Assembly (NCBI GenBank): GCA_016187935.1
Contig: JACPIU010000008.1
Location: 182,916-246,915 of the forward strand
Source of the DNA: Bdellovibrio sp.
Lineage (GTDB): Bacteria; Bdellovibrionota; Bacteriovoracia; Bacteriovoracales; Bacteriovoracaceae
Direction: 5' to 3'
DNA: 64,000 nucleotides
Positions within the stretch are counted from its first letter, which is position 1. Each line of letters begins with the position of its first letter. Both the position numbers and the translations under genes were made by a program. Below the pieces are notes generated by a model that worked only from the letters and a program-made list of their open reading frames with translations, was not told the DNA's origin and did not search any database. Shown piece by piece: positions 1-8,275 of the stretch.

Positions 1-784
1 CCAATATCGGCGAATAATCACAAATCACAGTTTGCTTGAAAGCGGTTTGATCCCATAATGCCATCACACCGCAAATCTCTCCCGGTGATCTTTCCGCGAG
101 AATAAAATCTTCAATCTTAAGTCCCCGGGTGCGATCTGAATTACTGAAATCTTCACTCGTCCAAACTGGAGCAAACTGAAAACGTTGATAATTTCGCTGG
201 AGACAATCCACGATGGCAGCCAGATCTGATTGCAAGGCCTGGCGGATATTCACATCACCTAGCTTAGAACGGGAAAATAGAGATGGGCCAATCGGCAACA
301 AAAATGAAGAAAGTTCTCCATATCGCCTGTACTTGGGCATACCTTTGACGTTTCGACTTAAAATACGCATGGCCGTTTCGTTATCCGAAACAATGGTAGT
401 GATATAGCAATCGATACGATTTTCAGTTTCCTGCATTTTCTTGTGAAGTTCATACATGTTTTGATAACCATGAATAATAAATTTCCCACGACTTCGAAAT
501 TCACGGTCAATTCTAAGTTGCCCCAAATATCCCATACTCTTTTGTTGACCATCAATCCACATTTTGCGAACCGAGCGACTCCCCACGGCAATAATACGAT
601 TTTCATCTGTAGTTCTGGCGACTAAAGTTTGGTGGGTATCCCCTTCAATGCCGGCGCCAAAAAAGAAATTCGGGCTTCTCTCCAATGAAATAGAGATACT
701 TCCCGGCATGGGATTATTATGAAGAAAACATAGTAGCTCTTGGTTGTCAGATTCTGTCGCCAAGTTAAAATAAGTTGAACTCAT
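1..784 (-). CDS. GNAT-like N-acetyltransferase, C-terminus cut by window edge
   Basis: Reading the minus strand from an ATG at 784 gives about 261 codons with no stop up to base 1, so the end of the gene lies outside the window. The product starts MSSTYFNLATESDNQELL. It contains a GNAT-like core of the form GYLGQLRIDREFRSRGK, resembling the acetyl-CoA pyrophosphate-binding loop (motif A), followed by an NETAMRIL stretch typical of motif B. A second half-domain (residues about 180-261, starting VNIRQALQSDLAAIVDCL) looks like the beginning of another GNAT unit. The start lies one base after the stop of the upstream radical SAM gene, so translation is probably coupled. The family is inferred from motif shape; the substrate is unknown, but the position suggests acylation of a product made by the neighbouring radical SAM/GH3 genes. 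Confidence 0.7.
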   Translation of the reverse strand, partial: MSSTYFNLATESDNQELLCFLHNNPMPGSISISLERSPNFFFGAGIEGDTHQTLVARTTDENRIIAVGSRSVRKMWIDGQQKSMGYLGQLRIDREFRSRGKFIIHGYQNMYELHKKMQETENRIDCYITTIVSDNETAMRILSRNVKGMPKYRRYGELSSFLLPIGPSLFSRSKLGDVNIRQALQSDLAAIVDCLQRNYQRFQFAPVWTSEDFSNSDRTRGLKIEDFILAERSPGEICGVMALWDQTAFKQTVICDYSPIL

Positions 785-785
785 T

Positions 786-2147
786 TTAACGTGTGGCCTT
801 CAACAGCACGCCGGTCCAGTTTTCATCCCCTAGGGGGTAACGATCTCTCTTGGCCAATTCTTTATGGTGCATAAGATTCATTAGAAAAAATGGTTTGCGG
901 AAACCTTGATTCACCGAATGGACCAATCTCTTCATGATATTGCTGTATGAATAGAAAGTTCGTCGCGCATTGATGCATTGTTCGTGAACTTCTTCGGCGG
1001 ACATTAATTTGGGCCGAAAAGGGAGAAGATTGTAGCTGTAGGTATCATCCATCCACCACTTATCATAGATTAACCGTTTCTCCTGTTCTAGGCGCTTATA
1101 AAGTGTTGTCCCCGGGAAGGGAGTAAGATGATTAAAACCTGTGAGAAAAAAGGCATGTCGGGTTGCAAATTCCACAGACTCTTCAAAGGACTTCACCACA
1201 TCGTGGTCATAACCAAAAACAAAAGTTCCATAGATACGAATTTTATAGCGCTGAAACTTTTTCATGGCCTCTTCATAATCAATTCCAAGTGTATTGATTG
1301 ATTTATCCATTAACATAAGATTTTCCGCTTTTAGACTTTCAAAGCCAATCAATACGCCCTGACAACCGCTCTGCTGCATAAGTTGGAGAAGTTCCTCATC
1401 CTTGGCGGCACTGATCGTCGCCTGGCTGACCCATTTGATTTTGAGAGCGGCCAATTCACGAAAAAATTCTTTAGCCTTGCCTGGATTGGTCACTATGTTG
1501 TCATCAACAAAGAAAAAGAAGTCCGATTTGTCACGCAAAGACCTAACTTCCGACAAAATCTGGTCCATCGGTCGAAAATTTTGTGAACGTTTATAGACTG
1601 TCTGAATGGCGCAGAATTCACACCGCAAGCTGCATCCGCGACCTGCCTCGACTAATTGAACAGAGAGATATTTTTTATCCCGGAAGATAGAACGGTCAGG
1701 TGTGGATTTAAAGAGTTCAGGTCGGGTTGGTGCAGTATAAAATTTTTTAGCTGTGCCATTCTTGTAATCCTCAATGACCGTTTCCCAAATATCTTCAGCT
1801 TCACCAACGACCACTGTTTCAGCATATTGAGCGACTTCGTCCGGACATAAGGACGCATGAAATCCACCCATAACAACTGGTATATGACGCCGCCTATACT
1901 CACTGGCGATTTGATAGGCCCGCTTTGCGGTGTAGGTTTCAATCGACATCGCCACTAAATCAGTCGGCAGATCGAAAGGGATAGGCGCAATACGATCGTC
2001 ATGAAAGGTTATTTGGACGTCCTTTGGCGTAAGCGCGGCAATCACCGCGGGAGGGAGTGGCTCCATCTGCCAAAGGCGCACATACTTCTGCCCCTTACGG
2101 CGACCGATGGAGGGATGAATCAAGGTAAGTCGGAAAGAATTGGCCAT
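786..2147 (-). CDS. B12-binding-type radical SAM protein
   Basis: A 453-residue protein. Residues 1-140 have the B12-binding (Rossmann-like) domain layout common in this superfamily, including VVMGGFHASL and VVVGEAED. The radical SAM cluster motif is C172-x3-C176-x2-C179, followed by a TIM-barrel core with FFVDDNI, GFESL and FGYDHD segments. Such proteins use a 4Fe-4S cluster, SAM and often cobalamin for methylation or ring formation; the substrate cannot be read from sequence. It is first in a two-gene unit with the GNAT gene and lies divergent from the GH3 gene, with 54 bases between the starts. No Shine-Dalgarno sequence precedes the ATG, and a TATAAT box lies only 4 bases upstream, so the transcript may be leaderless. 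The protein at 3750-5072 is a paralogue with its cysteines at the same residue numbers. Confidence 0.85.
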   Translation of the reverse strand: MANSFRLTLIHPSIGRRKGQKYVRLWQMEPLPPAVIAALTPKDVQITFHDDRIAPIPFDLPTDLVAMSIETYTAKRAYQIASEYRRRHIPVVMGGFHASLCPDEVAQYAETVVVGEAEDIWETVIEDYKNGTAKKFYTAPTRPELFKSTPDRSIFRDKKYLSVQLVEAGRGCSLRCEFCAIQTVYKRSQNFRPMDQILSEVRSLRDKSDFFFFVDDNIVTNPGKAKEFFRELAALKIKWVSQATISAAKDEELLQLMQQSGCQGVLIGFESLKAENLMLMDKSINTLGIDYEEAMKKFQRYKIRIYGTFVFGYDHDVVKSFEESVEFATRHAFFLTGFNHLTPFPGTTLYKRLEQEKRLIYDKWWMDDTYSYNLLPFRPKLMSAEEVHEQCINARRTFYSYSNIMKRLVHSVNQGFRKPFFLMNLMHHKELAKRDRYPLGDENWTGVLLKATR

Positions 2148-2151
2148 AACA

Positions 2152-2157
2152 ATTATA
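2152..2157 (-). promoter_or_regulatory. -10 box close to the radical SAM start
   Basis: A perfect TATAAT on the minus strand ends four bases before the ATG at 2147, which would place the transcription start at or next to the start codon. I see no good -35 element at 16-19 bases. A TATACT on the plus strand (2170-2175) may serve the divergent GH3 gene. Confidence 0.35.
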
Positions 2158-2201
2158 TGAAATCTCGATATACTTAAATTGTAATCTCCTTTAGGTAAAA
2201 G

Positions 2202-3773
2202 ATGATAAGTAATTTATCAGCAAGATATTTTTTCCGCTCCACTATTCAGGGACTCTACCTAAGACATTTAGAGCGGCGCTTTCGCCGTTTTGAGTTCGCA
2301 ATTCGACACCCCCAAGTCATTCAAGTCAAAATACTCAAGTCTATTCTAAAAGCTAACCAAAATACTCAATATGGGAAAAAACACAATTTTTCCTCTATTT
2401 CCACGGTGGAGGATTTTCAAAAGCAGGTTCCCATAGTCGATTATGACTCGATTGCAAACGACATTCAGTCTTGTGCCGCCGGTGAAGAAAATATTTTGTG
2501 TGGCGAAAATATTAATCTGATGGAGCTGTCGGGAGGTTCGTCCGGCCCCGAGAAATTAATTCCCTACACAAAAAGTCTGTTACATGAATTCTCAGCTTCC
2601 ATTGATCCATGGCTCTTCGATCTCTATTCATCTATGCCTGAATTAAGAGGAACTAAAAGTTATTGGGCGATTTCACCCATTCATCGAACTTTGCGTAAAA
2701 CTTCGGCCGGAATCCCGATAGGAATCGATAACGACTTGGAATATTTCGGCCCTTTGACCAGAATGATCCTGAATGAATTCATGCTCTCTTCAAAAGAAAT
2801 CGCGGAATGCAAGGATGTCCACCGATGGCGCTTTGAAACAGCAAAATTGCTCCTTGCCTGTCACGAACTTGGCATGATCTCCGTCTGGAGTCCGACATTT
2901 CTTCTTCTCTTGCTGGAATATATACAAAGTGAAGCGCACCGATTATTTCCTTCCGCATTTGAATTTTCGCCCGGTAATCTTGCAAAAATCTGGCCTAAGC
3001 TAAAATTAATTTCTTGCTGGACTGATGCTTCCTCAGCTCTTTTTATTCCCAAGCTACGTCAGTGGTTTCCAAATGTCATTATTCAAAGCAAGGGCCTTCT
3101 TGCGGTTGAAGGCATTATTTCTATCCCGTTATCGGGTATTGAAGGGTCCATCGTGGCAGTTGCAGGACATTTTCTTGAGTTTATTGATCTCGCCAGACCA
3201 CAATCTCGACCGCTTCTGGCCTTTGAGCTTGAGGTTGGTGGACATTATAGTCCCCTTCTCACCACTTCTGGAGGGCTCTATCGTTATAATCTCAAAGATT
3301 CTGTACGATGCTTGGGATACTATCAAGCAACTCCCATCATTCGTTTTGAAGGAAAAATAGATTCCACCAGTGATTTATGTGGAGAAAAGTTAAATCCCGC
3401 TCAGGTCGAAGCGGCACTTCACAAGGTGGCGAGAAACATGAATTTCCTTTTTGAATTTGCCTTGATGAATCCTTACATTCCGAGAGAAGGTAATGCACCC
3501 TACTACATTTTGTTTTTAGAGGCTGCAATGACAACAGCTCAGGTTGAAACACTGAGTGAGAATCTCGATACTGAATTACGCCAAGGGCATCCTTATAATT
3601 ATGCCAGACAGCTTGGGCAGTTGGGTCATCTCCAAGTATGCCTTGTTAAAAATGCACTTCCTTTCTACCTCTCATCTCTGGAAAAAAGTGGATTGAGGGC
3701 CGGTACGATCAAACACAATATTCTTGATAAACGTCTCAATTGGATACAGCTATTTAACCAGCGGAAGGGGTGA
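2202..3773 (+). CDS. GH3-family acyl-adenylate/amide synthetase
   Basis: A 523-residue protein with the layout of the GH3 (auxin-responsive promoter) family, a branch of the adenylate-forming superfamily that activates a carboxylic acid with ATP and transfers it to an amine. The phosphate-binding loop is ELSGGSSGPEKLIPYT near residue 108. Further on are LYRYNLKDSVRCLGYY and the C-terminal signature KIDSTSDLCGEKLNPAQVE. The fold assignment is firm and the substrate is unknown. A weak AGG-type ribosome site precedes the ATG. The gene is divergent from the radical SAM gene at 786-2147 and its 3' end overlaps the convergent radical SAM gene at 3750-5072 by 24 bases. Two radical SAM enzymes, an amide synthetase and an acetyltransferase together suggest synthesis or modification of a small molecule. 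Confidence 0.85.
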   Translation: MISNLSARYFFRSTIQGLYLRHLERRFRRFEFAIRHPQVIQVKILKSILKANQNTQYGKKHNFSSISTVEDFQKQVPIVDYDSIANDIQSCAAGEENILCGENINLMELSGGSSGPEKLIPYTKSLLHEFSASIDPWLFDLYSSMPELRGTKSYWAISPIHRTLRKTSAGIPIGIDNDLEYFGPLTRMILNEFMLSSKEIAECKDVHRWRFETAKLLLACHELGMISVWSPTFLLLLLEYIQSEAHRLFPSAFEFSPGNLAKIWPKLKLISCWTDASSALFIPKLRQWFPNVIIQSKGLLAVEGIISIPLSGIEGSIVAVAGHFLEFIDLARPQSRPLLAFELEVGGHYSPLLTTSGGLYRYNLKDSVRCLGYYQATPIIRFEGKIDSTSDLCGEKLNPAQVEAALHKVARNMNFLFEFALMNPYIPREGNAPYYILFLEAAMTTAQVETLSENLDTELRQGHPYNYARQLGQLGHLQVCLVKNALPFYLSSLEKSGLRAGTIKHNILDKRLNWIQLFNQRKG

Positions 3774-5072
3774 AAGAATATTCCTTTTGCCATGCACTCT
3801 CTGCATAAACCAACGGAAATTCAAATTGGAAAGAAAGAGAATTGGCTTGATGAGATAAGGCGGGTCCGACAGACGTTTAAAAATTGAACCATAGCTATAA
3901 GCCGTTTTCCAGACATTATCGACACCCGCCTTCAATTGTTCGGGCGTCATATTCTTTGGCATAAATACAACTTCATGACCATTGTAACGGGCCCAATCAC
4001 GAGATAATATTCGCCCTTCTTTATCCAGTCGTGAAAAGGCTTCAGTTCCCGGAAAGGGCGTGTATATTGTAAACTGGGGCAAATCAATCCTGGCCTTGAT
4101 CACAAAATCTAAAGTATTTGCACAGCTGTGAATATCATCTGTCTCAAAACCAAAGACAAAACTTCCTTGCACGACAATGCCACGCCGATGGAATTCTTTG
4201 ATCGCCGCCTGATAATCGTTGACACGACTAAAGCCTTTATTGGCCGCATCCAAGGCCTCTTGATCTAAAGATTCAAAACCAATTAGAAAACCTTTGGCAC
4301 CACTCGCCACCATTAAATCCATCAGGTCAGGACGGTTGATAACATCGATCGTGACACAACCGACCCACATCTTTTTTAATTTTTTAAACTCGGTAAAAAA
4401 CTCTCTTGCATATTGTGCGTCTCCCGCCACATTCGGATCAAGAAAGGTCACCATTTTTCCTGGCATGGCCTTGATCTCCCGAATGACCTGGGCGACATCT
4501 TTAGCATGAAACTTTTGATGAAATCGATGGGCCACACAAAAATCGCATTTGCGATTGCATCCCAAGCTCATTTCCACCGTATTACAAGCGATATAGTGCG
4601 AACGTTGAATAAATTGGCGATCGGGAGAAACTGCCAACTTTGGCCGATACTCCCGCATTTCATAAACACGCTTCAGACAACCATTCTGAAAGTCTTGCAA
4701 AATTTGAGGCCAAACTTCTTCAGCATAACCTTTAACCGCCACGTCAACATGCTCTAAAACTTCTTCCGTCATGAGAGTGGCATGCACTCCCCCCATCACA
4801 ATTGTAGCGCCTTTTTTTTTAAAGTGCCGGGCCACTTCGTAGGCGTGTGGAGAAGCACTTGTAATCGCCGTTATACCGACGATGTCAGGATTCCAACTAA
4901 AATCAATTTCCTCCACCATCTCGTCAATAACCCGAATCTCGGCATTCAGCTCATCAGGAACCAGTGCCGCCAGAGTAGGCATAGTTAGAGGGGCATAGCG
5001 AAGATATTTTTGATACATCCCTGTACCAAAACGTTGAATAGCATGTTGGGTGTGAACTAATAAAATCTTCAT
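3750..5072 (-). CDS. B12-binding-type radical SAM protein (second copy)
   Basis: A 440-residue protein parallel to the one at 786-2147: an N-terminal B12-binding-like domain (residues 1-135, with VMGGVHATL and a DIVGITAIT segment), the cluster motif C172-x3-C176-x2-C179, then the radical SAM core with TFLDPNV, GFLIGFESL and GSFVFGFETDD. The shared length and cysteine spacing indicate an old duplication. The sequences differ enough that they probably act on different steps. The start codon at 5072 has only a weak ribosome site. Its 3' end overlaps the GH3 gene by 24 bases on the opposite strand, which makes the three genes an interlocked cluster. The rpsA terminator lies just upstream, so it needs its own promoter; I could not identify one. 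Confidence 0.85.
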   Translation of the reverse strand: MKILLVHTQHAIQRFGTGMYQKYLRYAPLTMPTLAALVPDELNAEIRVIDEMVEEIDFSWNPDIVGITAITSASPHAYEVARHFKKKGATIVMGGVHATLMTEEVLEHVDVAVKGYAEEVWPQILQDFQNGCLKRVYEMREYRPKLAVSPDRQFIQRSHYIACNTVEMSLGCNRKCDFCVAHRFHQKFHAKDVAQVIREIKAMPGKMVTFLDPNVAGDAQYAREFFTEFKKLKKMWVGCVTIDVINRPDLMDLMVASGAKGFLIGFESLDQEALDAANKGFSRVNDYQAAIKEFHRRGIVVQGSFVFGFETDDIHSCANTLDFVIKARIDLPQFTIYTPFPGTEAFSRLDKEGRILSRDWARYNGHEVVFMPKNMTPEQLKAGVDNVWKTAYSYGSIFKRLSDPPYLIKPILFLSNLNFRWFMQRVHGKRNILSPLPLVK

Positions 5073-5087
5073 TGTGATATCTTATCA

Positions 5088-5115
5088 TAAAAAAGGGCGC
5101 CCAATTGAGCGCCCT
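5088..5115 (-). terminator. Rho-independent terminator of rpsA
   Basis: On the minus strand a 7-bp GC-rich stem (AGGGCGC/GCGCCCT, arms 5109-5115 and 5094-5100) with an 8-base loop is followed by six T residues. It begins about 25 bases after the rpsA stop. Confidence 0.85.
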
Positions 5116-5140
5116 TCCTATTTGAAGATATCAATTTTTT

Positions 5141-6874
5141 TTACTTAACTGAAAAACCTTTCAGTTTTTCGGCCATCGTCGTGGTGCGAGCATCTTCTTT
5201 AGTTAAGTCGCGCATCGAACGCTCTTCGGCTTGACCAACCGCTTTGATAGAGAGGGCAATTTTCTTGGCCTCAGTATCAATCGAAATGATCATGGCAGAG
5301 ACCTTATCGCCTTTCTTGACTACATCAGTTGTCTTCTCAACACGGTTCTCGGACAATTCAGAAATGTGAATAAGTCCTTCAATACCCGTCTCAACTTCAA
5401 CAAATGCCCCGAAATCGGTCACGCGAACGACTTCTGCTTCAACCACTGTTCCAACGGGAAGACGAGTTTCAATTTTCTTCCAAGGATCTTCTTCAAGTTG
5501 CTTAATACCAAGGCAGAATTTTTGATTCTCTTTATCAACGGTCAATACAACGGCTTCGATTTCTTGACCTACTCGGAATTCCTCATTGGGATTGACGTTT
5601 TTCTTGGTCCATGAAACGTCAGAAATGTGAATAAGAGCATCCATTTCCTCACCTACATCGACGAAGGCGCCAAACTCAACGATAGTTTTGACTTTGCCTT
5701 TGACTTTTTTACCCACAGGAAATTTCTTTTCCAATTCATCCCATGGGTTAGCCTGCAATTGCTTAAGACCCAAAGAAATACGTTTGTTTTCAATATCGAC
5801 ATCAAGAACTTGGGCCTCAACAAAATCACCCACATTGAAGTGCTTGGATGGGTTTTTAATCTTGTTGGTCCAGCTCATTTCACTTACGTGAATAAGGCCT
5901 TCAATACCATCACTCAGCTCCAGGAAGATTCCATAATCTTTAACCGAAACAATTTCTCCCTTCACTTTTGCACCGAGAACATATTTTTCTCTTGCCTGAT
6001 CCCATGGGTTTGGTTGAACTTGTTTGAGTCCAAGTGAAACACGTTCTTTTTCAGAATCAAACTTCAAAATTTTGACTTCAATCTCATCACCGATATTGAG
6101 TAAATTGGAAGGATGCTTCACGCGGCCCCAGCTCATATCAGTAATATGCAGAAGACCATCAATACCGCCAAGATCAATGAAGGCCCCGTAGTCGGTGATG
6201 TTTTTCACAACACCCTTAACAATCATGCCTTCTTGAATTTGGCCTAAGATTTCACTGCGCAGTTTGCCGCGCTCTTCTTGCAATATGGCACGACGAGAGA
6301 GCACGATATTTCCGCGCTTCTTGTTAAATTTAATAACTTTAAAGTGCATTGTCTTTCCAATGTACTTATCAAGATAGCGAGTTGGGCGAAGATCAATTTG
6401 CGAACCGGGAAGGAAGGCCTTAACGCCGATGTCGACGGAAAGTCCGCCTTTAACTTTGGCAACAACAGTTCCTTCGACTGGATTACCTTTCTCACAGGCT
6501 TCAGAAATTTTATCCCAGGCCTTCAAGATTTCGGCCTTGTCTTTGGATAAAATCAAATTACCCATGCTCGATTCTAATTTTTCTAAGTACACTTCGATCA
6601 CATCGCCAACTTTGACTTTCAAAGAACCATCAAAATTTTGGAATTCTTTGATCGAGACAAGGCCTTCTTGTTTGTAGCCAATGTCCACCATGATGTAATC
6701 ACCGGAAATCTTCACCACGTTGCCTTGAAAAACTTCGCCTTCGGCATAGTTTTTGGTGGTGTTGGAATCAAGAAGTTTGCCGAACTCCGTTTTTTCGACT
6801 GTTTCGACGTCTTCACCAAAGACGACATCGAATCCTTGCATCCATTTTTGTTTAACGACCTGTTGCTGAACCAT
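5141..6874 (-). CDS. rpsA: 30S ribosomal protein S1
   Basis: A 577-residue protein built of six S1 RNA-binding (OB-fold) repeats. The recurring elements are VKGxVxxxxDYGAFxxL, EGLIHxSExSW and KxxSLGLKQL. S1 helps the ribosome recruit structured or weakly led mRNAs. The longer open frame reaches a TTG at 6952, but I place the start at the ATG at 6874 because AGAGG precedes it at normal distance and the family N-terminus fits. The gene has its own promoter and terminator, so it is expressed apart from the glycosyltransferase gene upstream. A short ORF with a strong ribosome site (6852-6914) overlaps this start in another frame. Confidence 0.95.
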   Translation of the reverse strand: MVQQQVVKQKWMQGFDVVFGEDVETVEKTEFGKLLDSNTTKNYAEGEVFQGNVVKISGDYIMVDIGYKQEGLVSIKEFQNFDGSLKVKVGDVIEVYLEKLESSMGNLILSKDKAEILKAWDKISEACEKGNPVEGTVVAKVKGGLSVDIGVKAFLPGSQIDLRPTRYLDKYIGKTMHFKVIKFNKKRGNIVLSRRAILQEERGKLRSEILGQIQEGMIVKGVVKNITDYGAFIDLGGIDGLLHITDMSWGRVKHPSNLLNIGDEIEVKILKFDSEKERVSLGLKQVQPNPWDQAREKYVLGAKVKGEIVSVKDYGIFLELSDGIEGLIHVSEMSWTNKIKNPSKHFNVGDFVEAQVLDVDIENKRISLGLKQLQANPWDELEKKFPVGKKVKGKVKTIVEFGAFVDVGEEMDALIHISDVSWTKKNVNPNEEFRVGQEIEAVVLTVDKENQKFCLGIKQLEEDPWKKIETRLPVGTVVEAEVVRVTDFGAFVEVETGIEGLIHISELSENRVEKTTDVVKKGDKVSAMIISIDTEAKKIALSIKAVGQAEERSMRDLTKEDARTTTMAEKLKGFSVK

Positions 6875-6914
6875 ATGAACCTCTAAATTGAGTGCTGTTG
6901 TGCACTCGTGACAT
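6852..6914 (-). CDS. Possible 20-aa leader peptide overlapping the rpsA start
   Basis: The minus strand carries GGAGG five bases before an ATG at 6914, a stronger ribosome site than that of rpsA itself. The frame encodes MSRVHNSTQFRGSYGSATGR and stops at 6852-6854, 23 bases inside rpsA, in a different frame. Translation of this ORF would pass through the rpsA ribosome site and start codon, so it could couple or regulate S1 synthesis. It may equally be chance. Confidence 0.35.
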   Translation of the reverse strand: MSRVHNSTQFRGSYGSATGR

Positions 6915-6981
6915 TTTTTCCTCCGCAATGCAGAGGCATTACTACCCTCCAAAGAAGGGTGGGTAATTTTTGGAATTGCAA

Positions 6982-7010
6982 AATTTATGATATTCGATAG
7001 GGTGAGTCAA
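6982..7010 (-). promoter_or_regulatory. Sigma-70-type promoter of rpsA
   Basis: On the minus strand, TTGACT (7005-7010) and TAAATT (6982-6987) are separated by exactly 17 bases. They lie about 110 bases upstream of the rpsA ATG, in the only intergenic gap available for this gene. Confidence 0.65.
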
Positions 7011-7063
7011 TCAAAATATGACTCTCAATTCGCCCACTCTAAAGCCTCTCTAACTATTTGAAT

Positions 7064-8275
7064 TTAAATAGATTTTCTAGCGTTTAATAATTTTCTCAAG
7101 CGGATGCCACGATCATACAGATTGAGCAGTTTCTCCTGAGCGCTCATTTCAATCCAGGCAGGTAAAAACACCTTGGCATCTAAAGCAAGATTCTCGTGAT
7201 AATCCATCAAATTATCACTAATTTTATAAGCACTAGACCACATTTCTCGAATGTCATTCTTCTTATAAAGCTCACCGATCCAAGGCTGCTTCCGCTTCAG
7301 TTCGATATAAGACGACATTTTGGGAGCAACAATGGGGACTTTGGTTTTGAGTGCCAATAATGAAAAATCTTCAATGATTTCATCCGAAAGTGTCCACCAT
7401 AAATGAATTGAAGCAAAAGGTGGATACAGCCCGTCAAATTCACAAATTTCAATCATAAAACTCTTGGCCCATGGCCGAGAGAAGGTATGGAGGTGTTCAA
7501 CAAAATAGCTTTTGGTTAATAGCCGATCAACAAAAATTTTCAAACGGATTGGCTGCTTAGTTTTCTCTTTCAGCACTGTTATCGCGGCAAACATCGCCTG
7601 AGGAGCGTCCATATTGCGCAATAAGGGAGTAACATAACTCCCAATCACCAACTCCATGTGAGAATCGGGTCGTTCCTGAGAGATAATGGGATTATCCTCG
7701 GTATCATCTGTGGGCGATGGCCATAACACCAATCCTTTACGGGGATGAATCTTCATCTCTGTCCAAATATTTTCCAACAATTCTGGATTGTGAACAACAA
7801 AGCGATCTATTCGTTCAACGAAAGGGCGCAACCAAATTTTGCGATGGGATTTAACAATCTCATGATTAATAGAGAGGACAAAGGGTATTTCAGGGGAAGT
7901 ACGAAGCGCCAAGCCTACCAAAATCAAATCGTCGAGAGAATAGGCATGCACTAATTGTATATTATATTGCTTAATAATTTTACGCAGCCAAAAAAAATCT
8001 CCAATCCGCCCGGTCCATGAGGTATGCAATGATTGGCGAGGATAAATTTTAATTGCTTCCGGCGCTCGTTGTTTCAAGGCCTGGTCTAGAGGAGATTTGC
8101 GATCCAAGTAAATGACAGCATCGGTACCGGATGTTTTTTGCCATTGGATTGAACGTAATGATTCACGTTCAATTGTTCCCCAGCGATGCCCGCGCAAGAG
8201 GTGTAGGATACGCATGCCTCCAGAGACGCGACGTCCATCTGTTCCCGACAATGGCCTCGAGTTTTCACCGTACAT
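7064..8275 (-). CDS. Glycosyltransferase, GT-B fold (GT4-like)
   Basis: A protein of about 403 residues with two Rossmann-like halves. An N-terminal RILHLLRGHRWGTIERESL segment and a C-terminal EDFSLLALKTKVPIVAPKMS segment correspond to the donor-binding region of GT4-like enzymes. It is the last gene of the bamA-lpx operon, which suggests addition of a sugar to lipid A/LPS core or another envelope glycan; the acceptor is unknown. The start is uncertain. The ATG at 8275 has an AAGGTG site and overlaps the upstream lipoprotein gene by 11 bases. The ATG at 8215 is where family similarity appears to begin, but its GGAGG is only one base away. The open frame extends to 8305. Confidence 0.75.
   Translation of the reverse strand: MYGENSRPLSGTDGRRVSGGMRILHLLRGHRWGTIERESLRSIQWQKTSGTDAVIYLDRKSPLDQALKQRAPEAIKIYPRQSLHTSWTGRIGDFFWLRKIIKQYNIQLVHAYSLDDLILVGLALRTSPEIPFVLSINHEIVKSHRKIWLRPFVERIDRFVVHNPELLENIWTEMKIHPRKGLVLWPSPTDDTEDNPIISQERPDSHMELVIGSYVTPLLRNMDAPQAMFAAITVLKEKTKQPIRLKIFVDRLLTKSYFVEHLHTFSRPWAKSFMIEICEFDGLYPPFASIHLWWTLSDEIIEDFSLLALKTKVPIVAPKMSSYIELKRKQPWIGELYKKNDIREMWSSAYKISDNLMDYHENLALDAKVFLPAWIEMSAQEKLLNLYDRGIRLRKLLNARKSI

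Noticed and set aside
5627-6037. Plus-strand ORF of 136 codons inside rpsA
   Set aside because: Antisense shadow of the S1 repeats; no ribosome site and a biased composition.
6875-6952. 26-residue N-terminal extension of S1 from a TTG
   Set aside because: The ATG at 6874 has a proper ribosome site and fits the family N-terminus.
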